This document shows, in pieces, positions 1-6,293 of a stretch of 14,055 nucleotides of DNA. Numbering within the stretch: position 1 is the stretch's first letter; every line of letters begins with the position of its first letter. Source of the stretch: Methanobacteriota archaeon (GTDB lineage Archaea; Thermoplasmatota; Poseidoniia; Poseidoniales; Poseidoniaceae); NCBI GenBank assembly GCA_002731395.1, contig PCBQ01000012.1:1-14055 (forward strand), read 5' to 3'. The position numbers and the translations under genes are program-made. The notes under the pieces are model-generated. The model was not told the origin of the DNA and made no database searches. It worked only from the letters and a program-made list of their open reading frames with translations.

Positions 1-627
1 GTACTTTGCGGTGTTGTCGCTGGTCCAAGCGATGATGCCGTCCGGTTGGATGACAAAGTAGGTTGGCGTCCCACGCACCTTCCAAGTGTCCATGGCGTCA
101 AGGCCAAGATCGTCCACATAGGGGAAGGCATGGGCAGAACCATCCCGCAAGCTGCAATCTTGCTTGGCGCAGGTATAGCCACTGGACTTGTCACGGAAGG
201 CCTCGATCTCCTCGCGTGACGAATCGTGACCCTGAATGTTCAACTCTGCCGCGACAGCGATGACGTGCACGTCCGAGTTGTCCCACTGAGGGTTCTCGGC
301 ATCAAAGAACGCATCCCAATCGCCGAGTTCACCTGCTTTTTGTACGCAGTAGGGGCAGTCTGTATCCATAAATTCCAGAATCATCCACGACCCGGGTTGA
401 CCTTCCTCCCACGTTTCGTCAAAGTAAGACGCCAGGTCAAAGTTCGCCCATCCCGCGCCATCGTAAGCCACCGATGTCAGCTCAGGTGCACGGTCACCGA
501 TGTCGGTGCCCGTGGCGACTGGGTCTGAGGTCACGGCGACGATCATCAGGCCTGCGATGACCAACGTGGCCACCATCAAAAGTGGGTTGTCCGTAATGCC
601 AGCGGCGTCGTCCTCATGAAGGCGCAT
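1..627 (-). CDS. Membrane-anchored thioredoxin-fold (TlpA/DsbA-like) protein, C-terminus cut by window edge
   Basis: Reading the minus strand from ATG at 627 gives 209 codons with no stop before the window edge. Residues 1-14 are polar, about 15-32 form one hydrophobic helix (signal anchor), and the rest looks exported. The thioredoxin-fold signs are a beta strand (WMILEFMDTD) leading into CPYC at residues 91-94, and a cis-proline loop RGTPTYFV near 185-192 followed by PDG, as in the TlpA/AhpC-TSA group. A second cysteine pair lies near 153 and 158. The family exchanges thiols and disulfides; CPYC is the glutaredoxin dithiol motif and resembles the CPHC of DsbA. That it acts outside the membrane is inferred from the anchor. 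It starts 26 bp after the epimerase stop on the same strand, so co-transcription is likely. An AT-rich stretch (TTGATATTG, about 27 nt upstream) might be a separate promoter. Confidence 0.88.
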   Translation of the reverse strand, partial: MRLHEDDAAGITDNPLLMVATLVIAGLMIVAVTSDPVATGTDIGDRAPELTSVAYDGAGWANFDLASYFDETWEEGQPGSWMILEFMDTDCPYCVQKAGELGDWDAFFDAENPQWDNSDVHVIAVAAELNIQGHDSSREEIEAFRDKSSGYTCAKQDCSLRDGSAHAFPYVDDLGLDAMDTWKVRGTPTYFVIQPDGIIAWTSDNTAKY

Positions 628-653
628 GTGCGAGGGGGGCCGGGGGTGCAATA

Positions 654-1616
654 TCAATCCTGAGTCCCGGAGCGTGAACCAACAATCTCCTCGAGCAGCA
701 AAGCCGCCGTGGTGCGCACGGCCTGCTCGCTCTGGCAGGTCGGTTCGAAGCCCGTGGACCTGAGGCGCTCAATCGCGAGCCGAGCTTTCGGTATATCACC
801 CGCCCAGCCTCGGTCGCCTCCTGTGTAGTCCATGCGAGCGTTGAGCCCCATTACCTCGATGACGATTTCACCGATACGACGCACGGAGCAGGTGTCCTCC
901 GTTCCCAGGTTGATGAGGGTCATCGGTGCGTTGCTGTGACCCATCACGTGAAGCATAGCGTCCGCGCAATCTTCGACCAGCATGTACGATTTCTCTTGGC
1001 GGCCGTCGCCAAGCACTTCGAGACGTTCAGGCGTTGCGACGAGTTTGTGGATGAAGTCGAAGATCACGCCGTGGGTGCCGCGTCCGCCGATGATGTTGGC
1101 AAAACGGAAAATCCAGGCGCGGAAACCGAAGGTGCCCACGTAAGCCCCAATGAGCCCCTCGCCCGCGGCTTTGCTGGCCCCGTACAAGGAGATGGGGATG
1201 CAAGGGCCGTGGTCTTCTGGGGTCGGCAAGGGCGCGCCTTCGCCGTATACCACCGACGAGGAGGCAAAGGCGATGTCGTTGACGCCATGTTGGCGCATGG
1301 ACTCCAGAACATTGTAGGTCGCAATGGTCCCGTGGCGCAGGTCGGTGTCGGTCACACGCGTTCCAAGGCGGATGTCAGGGTTGGCTGCGAGGTGGACCAC
1401 CCGGTCGACGCCGGCAAAGTGCGGCAATGTGGCGTCGTAATCGGTGAGGTCAACGATCTCGAGGGAAATGCGCCCGGCATCAAGATGGTGAGCCAAAAAT
1501 TCTCTGCGACCGCTGGACAAGTCATCGAGAACGACGACCTTGTCCCCCTGCTCAACAAGTCGATCGACCACGTGCGAACCGATGAAGCCCGCTCCACCCG
1601 TCACCAGCCAACGCAT
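654..1616 (-). CDS. NAD-dependent nucleotide-sugar epimerase/dehydratase (extended SDR, GalE-like)
   Basis: The 320-residue protein begins at an ATG directly before the Rossmann strand. The dinucleotide-binding motif GGAGFIG is at residues 7-13, and the acidic pair ending strand 2 (LDDLSSGRR, 30-38) fits NAD preference. The loop HLAANPD at 75-81, the SSSVVYG strand at 119-125 and the catalytic YxxxK (Y145, K149) follow at normal spacing. RGWAGD at 269-274 matches the RxGDxxxx substrate-side motif common in UDP-sugar 4-epimerases. The length is normal for the family. Members interconvert or dehydrate UDP- or dTDP-sugars for glycans; the exact sugar cannot be read from sequence. It leads a minus-strand pair with the thioredoxin-fold gene and diverges from the 84-residue gene across 103 bp. 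The neighbouring glycosyltransferase suggests a role in surface glycosylation. Confidence 0.93.
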   Translation of the reverse strand: MRWLVTGGAGFIGSHVVDRLVEQGDKVVVLDDLSSGRREFLAHHLDAGRISLEIVDLTDYDATLPHFAGVDRVVHLAANPDIRLGTRVTDTDLRHGTIATYNVLESMRQHGVNDIAFASSSVVYGEGAPLPTPEDHGPCIPISLYGASKAAGEGLIGAYVGTFGFRAWIFRFANIIGGRGTHGVIFDFIHKLVATPERLEVLGDGRQEKSYMLVEDCADAMLHVMGHSNAPMTLINLGTEDTCSVRRIGEIVIEVMGLNARMDYTGGDRGWAGDIPKARLAIERLRSTGFEPTCQSEQAVRTTAALLLEEIVGSRSGTQD

Positions 1617-1707
1617 GACGTATGCTACGTGGGGTCTGAATTCATCCTTTCGTTGGAGCCATGGGCTTCATGACGCTAGAGGTCGAGCCTCATGGTTGCC
1701 GAACGGC

Positions 1708-1713
1708 GGAGGG
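1708..1713 (+). promoter_or_regulatory. Shine-Dalgarno GGAGGG deciding the start of the 84-residue protein
   Basis: GGAGGG lies 6 nt before the ATG at 1720 and matches the anti-SD end of 16S rRNA. It supports 1720 as the start over upstream in-frame starts (the same frame is open from about 1540, antisense to the epimerase). No comparable purine run precedes the glycosyltransferase start, so both leadered and leaderless messages seem to be used here. Confidence 0.7.
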
Positions 1714-1719
1714 AACAAT

Positions 1720-1974
1720 ATGCCCAAGAACACAGAAACCACGAACGAAACGAACGAACAGGACACCACCAGCATGCTGGTGGGCTACGTCCGCAGGAGC
1801 GGCGCCGGTGGGGCGCTCAAAGTGTCCATCGACACCGAGGCCATCCAGGCCTGCTCGACTTACACGACCAGCGACGGCAGGGCCTACGCGCCCCTCGTCA
1901 TCTCGTTGCGTGCCCTGCAGCGCGTGCTCGACGGTGAGCGCGCGGTGACCACGATCAGTCAACTGATCGATTGA
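1720..1974 (+). CDS. Small conserved-looking protein of unknown function (84 aa)
   Basis: The start is fixed by a GGAGGG 6 nt upstream. The protein has a polar, Thr/Asn/Glu-rich tail (residues 1-18) and then a compact core: MLVGYVRRSGAGGALKVSID, TYTTSDGRAYAPLVISLRAL and a final helix RVLDGERAVTTISQL. There is no signal peptide, membrane helix or cysteine motif (one Cys near 45). The short strands and basic RRSGAGGALK loop could suit a small nucleic-acid- or protein-binding domain, but this is a guess. I do not recognise a named family. Third-position GC and the well-placed SD argue that the gene is real. It is divergent from the epimerase and followed by a 133-bp gap holding a hairpin and the glycosyltransferase promoter, so it is probably a single-gene transcript. 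Confidence 0.8.
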   Translation: MPKNTETTNETNEQDTTSMLVGYVRRSGAGGALKVSIDTEAIQACSTYTTSDGRAYAPLVISLRALQRVLDGERAVTTISQLID

Positions 1975-2020
1975 GGCCGCACCGTGTTAGCACCAAACGC
2001 CCGTTGGCGCGGCCGGCGTC

Positions 2021-2038
2021 CCCTTGCTGCGGCAAGGG
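2021..2038. other. Perfect 7-bp hairpin between the 84-aa gene and the glycosyltransferase gene
   Basis: CCCTTGC, loop TGCG, GCAAGGG forms an uninterrupted 7-bp stem with a 4-nt loop, 47 nt after the stop of the 84-residue gene and 40 nt before the next TATA-like box. No T-run follows on the plus strand, so it is not a classical terminator. It may define or protect the 3' end of the upstream message, or be an operator. Confidence 0.45.
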
Positions 2039-2078
2039 TGACGTCCACCACATCCACACATATGCAGACCGATATGGA

Positions 2079-2085
2079 CTAAATA
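2079..2085 (+). promoter_or_regulatory. TATA-like box (CTAAATA) for the glycosyltransferase gene
   Basis: CTAAATA is centred 26 nt upstream of the GTG start at 2108, the spacing expected between an archaeal TATA box and a transcription start lying on the start codon. No Shine-Dalgarno is present in the interval, which fits a leaderless mRNA. The core TAAATA also occurs at the same distance ahead of the tRNA at 12030. Confidence 0.6.
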
Positions 2086-2107
2086 GGACCGCGCGAGCCC
2101 ACTTCTT

Positions 2108-3040
2108 GTGGACAAGCCCACCTCGGAGGGGCCCCGCATCATTGCGGGGATGCCGGTCTTCAACGAAGAGGAGACCATCGGTACCGTCGTGATGCGTGCT
2201 TTGGAGCACGTTGATGAAGTCATCTGCATCGATGACGGATCGTCCGACGCCAGCGCCCGAATCGCCGAAGCCTGCGGCGCGACCGTCATCCGACATCGCG
2301 TGAACCGAGGCTACGGTGGCGCGCTCAAGACGCTGTTCAAGCACGCGCGACAGATGGATGTTGACGCACTGGTGGTCCTGGACAGCGACGGGCAGCACGA
2401 CACCAACGACATTCCTCGTCTTCTCGAACCAATCATGGACGGCTCGGCGGACTTCACCATTGGATCTCGGTTCGTTGAGGGAGGCGGTGGCACACACATG
2501 CCCGCCTATCGCCGTCTGGGTATCCGCGTCATCACCGCCACGTCGAACCTGAGCAATGAACTCGGTATTCGCGACACACAGTCCGGTTTCCGTGCGTTCT
2601 CTGCCCGGGCTCTAGACCGACTCCGATTTGACGCAGAAGGCATGGAACTCTCGTTGGAGATGCTCGAGGACGCTCAAGAAAAGCAGCTCCACGTGCGTGA
2701 GGTTCCCACCGTCATCCGATATGACGTGCCCAAAGGCTCCAACTACACCGCGGTCTCACACGGCTTCACCGTGCTTTCATGGGCGTTGATATCTCTGTCC
2801 CAAAAGAAGCCGCTTCTTGTGCTCGGGCTTCCGGGCATCGGCCTTTTTGCGACCGGGGCGGCCATGGGCCTGAACGTGGCGCAAAACGTCACCAACACCC
2901 TCGACACCTTCCTTGGTGATGGATTGACCGCGATTTGGGTCGGGGTCCTCGGCCTGAGCCTCATGGCAACTGGCCTGGTGCTGCAGGGTGTTCGCAGCCT
3001 GCTGCGCCACCTCATCGTTGAACACTTTGGCATCGATTGA
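2108..3040 (+). CDS. Family 2 glycosyltransferase, polyprenyl-phosphate (DPM1-like) type with two C-terminal membrane helices
   Basis: GTG at 2108 is chosen because it precedes the first core strand (RIIAGMPVFNEEETIG) and sits 26 nt after a TATA-like box. GT2 signatures are clear: PVFNEEE near 16-22, the nucleotide-binding DDGSSD at 42-47, NRGYGGALKT near 66-75, the metal-binding DSDGQHD at 92-98, and the acceptor-side DTQSGFRAF at 156-164. Membrane helices at about 236-256 and 273-297 anchor the C-terminus, so the catalytic domain should face the cytoplasm. Close relatives transfer a sugar from a nucleotide donor to dolichyl or undecaprenyl phosphate for glycan or N-glycan synthesis; donor and acceptor here are inferred. 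The RND transporter follows after 47 bp on the same strand and may be co-transcribed. Confidence 0.93.
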   Translation: MDKPTSEGPRIIAGMPVFNEEETIGTVVMRALEHVDEVICIDDGSSDASARIAEACGATVIRHRVNRGYGGALKTLFKHARQMDVDALVVLDSDGQHDTNDIPRLLEPIMDGSADFTIGSRFVEGGGGTHMPAYRRLGIRVITATSNLSNELGIRDTQSGFRAFSARALDRLRFDAEGMELSLEMLEDAQEKQLHVREVPTVIRYDVPKGSNYTAVSHGFTVLSWALISLSQKKPLLVLGLPGIGLFATGAAMGLNVAQNVTNTLDTFLGDGLTAIWVGVLGLSLMATGLVLQGVRSLLRHLIVEHFGID

Positions 3041-3087
3041 ACCCGTCGAGTGCGTAGGTCCAAAACCCGGACCACGCTCCCCTACAC

Positions 3088-5946
3088 ATGGTGGATGAGG
3101 CGCTCCGCACGGAGACCCTTGCCGCCATGAAGAGCATCCGCAAGCTGAGCGACCGTGCTGCAAACCTCGCAAAGGCCAGAATGGAGCAAGGCTTCGAAGG
3201 CATGTACACGGCTGCCTTGACCTCGCCCCGAATGGTGGTGGTTGTGTGCCTTATTATCGCAGGCATGCTTGGACAAGTGGGGCTTTCCTTCCAAGATCAA
3301 ATCGACGATGATGTCGAAATCTTCCTCCCTGACGATGCCGAGTCAACAGATTTGCTGCTCGAGGTCCGTGAAGAGTGGTCGACCGACATCGCCATCGTTT
3401 ACATCCAGACGGACAACGCTAGGCTTGGGCAGGGTTTGGGGGACAACATCTCCGACGAAGCCATCCTTCGCGAGATTTCGTGGGTTGAAGGCGACGACGA
3501 AAACAAGAACTCGGGGGCCACAAGCCGAGGGATTGACTGGAACAAGAACGACCGTGGGCGAGAGGACGGCATCCTTTGGATCCTCTCACCGGCTCAGCTG
3601 ATCAAGGAAGCCAACTCCGCAGACGGACGTTTCAACAATTCAATGTGCGAACATGGTGTTCAGTCTCGCATTCCTGTGAGCTTTGACTGTGACCTGCCTG
3701 GCGGAGGCGCATACGCAATTCCCGACCAAGACCGAATCGACGCATTGGTCGACAACCTCGGAGGCGCATTTACCGCCATGGTAAGGGACACCAACGATCT
3801 TGATCCGACCTTCGACAGCGACGAAGACGGCGACCCAACCAACGACTTGGACGGCGATGGCGTCTGGGACACAGCGGCCATCGTGATTGGCCTCAACCAC
3901 GACCTCAACAGAACCGACTTCAACGACTTTGCAGAATTGTTGCAGCACGTTCAGAACGTCATCGACGACCGTCCTGCCGATCTTGACAGCACAGACATGA
4001 CCGTCACCGGCCTGACGAAGGTGCTCGAGGACGTGAGCAACGAAATTTACGACGATTTGCTGAACATGCTTCCCTTCTCTCTGCTGTTTACCATCGGCGT
4101 CATCACCGCCTTGCACCGGTCAGGCAAGGTCGTCATCATCACCGGATTGCCCATCGTCATGGCACTCTCAGTGACCTTTGGGACCACAGTAATCCTGAAC
4201 CTGACTTTGACGCCGATGATCGTCGCAACCTTCCCCATCTTGATCGGGTTGGGTGTGGACTATGCTCTGCATATGGTCAACCGCGTTGAAGAGCGACGTC
4301 GTCACCACATTGACGCTGCACACAGCGAAAACATGCTTCGCCGAAGGCGTGGTGAAGACGAACTCCCAGTCCCTGACCTTTGGGACATGGCCCTCTACCG
4401 CACGTGTGTGCTTGAGATGACACGCTCAACCGGTCTTGCTGTCCTGCTGTCAGCGTTCACAACCGTGATCGGTTTCTCGGTCCTCATGGTCCCGCAAATC
4501 GTCGCCGTGACCCCCATCCGGTCGGTGGGCGTCACGTTGGTGCTGGGCATCATTTCCACGCTGATCTTCAGCCTCTTGCTCGTCCCAACCTTGGCCTGGC
4601 TGCTTCGTTACAGCAGGAAATCAACCCCAGCAGCGTGGGGGAAAGTGGGTCGATCACCCGTCAAGCACTGGTACGCCGTGGTCGGGGTGGCCTTCCTGAT
4701 TACCGCGGTCGGGGTGGCGAACCTCGACGCGTTGTCCGAACCAATCACCGGATCCAGCGAAGCTCCTGACGACATCGCATCGCTGGACGCCCTCGCCACG
4801 TATTCGCAGCAGTTCGACTCAGGTCAGACTTCGCTCTTCGTGTTTGACGCCACCATGCGCAGCAACGACAACGGCACCGACCAGATTCGGGACATCCCCG
4901 TGCTGGACGAGATTGACCGGGTCGAAGCGCTTGTGTCTCAAGTCGAATACACCAACACGACCAGCATCGTCCTTTTCCTGAAATCGATCCCAGTCAACAT
5001 CGAACTCACGGATGGCGTGACCCTCTACGAAGGCAGCCTCTGGGACCTCCTTCACGAGCCGTGTTGGGAGTCAAACGATCCGCTCGAGTGCCATCTTTGG
5101 CTGACCCTTGACGCCACTGGCCCTGACGGACGGGAAGGACTCCGACGTGACATGGTGAGCGTGGTGTTCGATACGTTGAGCCCAGAAGTACGGTCCATGT
5201 TGCTCAATGAAGCCGGCACGAAAGCCCTCGTGTACGTGGATCAACCGTACATGAACCTCAACTATGCCGAGACGCTTCGGGATGAGATCGACGTCATCCT
5301 TTCTGAAGAGACCCAATTGCAGGACACGCGCTCATCACGCCTGACAGGTGGCCTTCCTGTCTCCCTGGACATCAACGAAGGCATTCATGACACGCAATCC
5401 AGGACGACGATCATCACCATGGTGGTCTTGACCTTGGTGCTCATGCTGATGTTCCGTAGCCCTCGCATTGGTCTCTACACCATGATTCCTGTCGCCGTGG
5501 TCATCTTGTGGCAGCCGCTAATGATGCGCAGCGGAGACGTCAACGTGAACATCTTCACCGCGATGATTGGGACCATCGTCTTCGGCATCGGCGTGGACGA
5601 TGCGATTCACATGATGCATAGGATTCAGGAAGAGGGCGAGACGCCGACCGGCCTGGCGCATTCGGTTGAAAGCACCGGACAGACGATTTTCGAGACCTCG
5701 ATCACGACCATCGCAGGCATTTCCGCCGGCTTCCTTGCCGCATTCCCGGGCTTGGAGAATTTCTTCGGCATCATGGCAGCCCTCATCGCAGCGGCCTTCC
5801 TGACAAGCTGTTTCCTGCTCCCCGCGTTGCTGGCTGCAGAACGGGACATCATCTCGCTCATCCGTCACAAGAAACGTGGTGTGGACTTTGGCGAGGGCGT
5901 CGTCACCGGCGAACACATGACGGCCCTCGACGCTGTGTTGGAATGA
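3088..5946 (+). CDS. RND-superfamily (MMPL/HAE3-like) transporter, 12 predicted membrane helices
   Basis: The 952 residues show the two-fold RND plan. TM1 is at about 46-68, extracytoplasmic loop 1 at 70-322, TM2-6 between 326 and 507, TM7 at 528-547, loop 2 at 550-770, and TM8-12 between 774 and 930. Each half carries the TM4 motif with acidic residues, GLGVDYALHM at 387-396 and GIGVDDAIHM at 833-842, as in proton-driven MMPL/Patched-type proteins. HAE3 members export lipids, hopanoids or other hydrophobic molecules; the substrate here is unknown. Loop 1 holds an Asp-rich calcium-loop-like stretch at 241-261 and a cysteine pair, and loop 2 has a close cysteine pair (PCWESNDPLEC). The start at 3088 is favoured, but ATG at 3127 is possible. 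It lies 47 bp after the glycosyltransferase and ends 2 bp from the 3' end of the convergent RNase P RNA. Confidence 0.92.
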   Translation: MVDEALRTETLAAMKSIRKLSDRAANLAKARMEQGFEGMYTAALTSPRMVVVVCLIIAGMLGQVGLSFQDQIDDDVEIFLPDDAESTDLLLEVREEWSTDIAIVYIQTDNARLGQGLGDNISDEAILREISWVEGDDENKNSGATSRGIDWNKNDRGREDGILWILSPAQLIKEANSADGRFNNSMCEHGVQSRIPVSFDCDLPGGGAYAIPDQDRIDALVDNLGGAFTAMVRDTNDLDPTFDSDEDGDPTNDLDGDGVWDTAAIVIGLNHDLNRTDFNDFAELLQHVQNVIDDRPADLDSTDMTVTGLTKVLEDVSNEIYDDLLNMLPFSLLFTIGVITALHRSGKVVIITGLPIVMALSVTFGTTVILNLTLTPMIVATFPILIGLGVDYALHMVNRVEERRRHHIDAAHSENMLRRRRGEDELPVPDLWDMALYRTCVLEMTRSTGLAVLLSAFTTVIGFSVLMVPQIVAVTPIRSVGVTLVLGIISTLIFSLLLVPTLAWLLRYSRKSTPAAWGKVGRSPVKHWYAVVGVAFLITAVGVANLDALSEPITGSSEAPDDIASLDALATYSQQFDSGQTSLFVFDATMRSNDNGTDQIRDIPVLDEIDRVEALVSQVEYTNTTSIVLFLKSIPVNIELTDGVTLYEGSLWDLLHEPCWESNDPLECHLWLTLDATGPDGREGLRRDMVSVVFDTLSPEVRSMLLNEAGTKALVYVDQPYMNLNYAETLRDEIDVILSEETQLQDTRSSRLTGGLPVSLDINEGIHDTQSRTTIITMVVLTLVLMLMFRSPRIGLYTMIPVAVVILWQPLMMRSGDVNVNIFTAMIGTIVFGIGVDDAIHMMHRIQEEGETPTGLAHSVESTGQTIFETSITTIAGISAGFLAAFPGLENFFGIMAALIAAAFLTSCFLLPALLAAERDIISLIRHKKRGVDFGEGVVTGEHMTALDAVLE

Positions 5947-5948
5947 GG

Positions 5949-6255
5949 CGGAGGGAGTGGGGAGTAAGCCCCTTTCTGTTCCCGAAAACGGTGACCGCAT
6001 TCAACTGTGCACCCTACCCGCCCCTCGGCGTGCCGCGTCGTCAGGGCTGTCTGGGCTTGCTCCCATGGGGTTGCTCGTCTCATCGACCTCGTGGAAACCT
6101 CCGCCTTTCGACATCATCGTTCAACCCACGCGTCGTTCGTTTCTGCTGCATTGACCTGACCGTCTCCGATCTGCCGCTTGTGCGGCCCATGTGCACCGTG
6201 GAGAGGGGACTTTCCTCAGAGTCTGGCTCTGTCAGCGGTCCTCCCACTCCCTCCG
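5949..6255 (-). ncRNA. rnpB: RNase P RNA (archaeal type A)
   Basis: The minus strand here folds as the catalytic RNA of RNase P, which trims 5' leaders from pre-tRNAs. P1 is a perfect 13-bp helix between 6243-6255 and 5949-5961. P2 (GACCGC/GCGGTC) pairs 6235-6240 with 5993-5998. P3 is the CAGAG/CTCTG hairpin at 6217-6231. The 5' core GAGGAAAGTCCCC (6205-6217) and 3' core ACAGAAAGGGGCTTAC (5964-5979) form P4, AAG(U)CCCC with GGGGCUU, leaving the universally conserved bulged U. Further matches are TGCAGCAGAAACGAAC (6135-6150), CCCATGGGAGCAAGCCC (about 6053-6070) and the L15-like GGGTAGGGTGCAC (6007-6019) with the GGU that binds tRNA CCA. The 307-nt length is normal for archaea. It lies 38 nt after the surface-protein stop on the same strand; no strong TATA box is visible, only GTTCAAGTGG about 27 nt upstream. 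Ends are set by P1 and may be off by a few bases. Confidence 0.95.
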
Positions 6256-6293
6256 GGTTTGGGTGGCGCCGCTTTCCACTTGAACGCATCCCT

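Noticed and set aside
936..1673. 245-codon plus-strand open frame opposite the epimerase
   Set aside because: It is the antisense shadow of a gene with intact SDR motifs; the translation has no domain-like pattern.
1540..1719. Upstream extension of the 84-residue protein
   Set aside because: It would run antisense through the epimerase start, and a good Shine-Dalgarno selects ATG 1720.
3640..4116. 158-codon minus-strand open frame inside the RND gene
   Set aside because: It is antisense to loop 1 and TM2 of a clear RND protein; the Val-rich translation is a codon-bias artefact.
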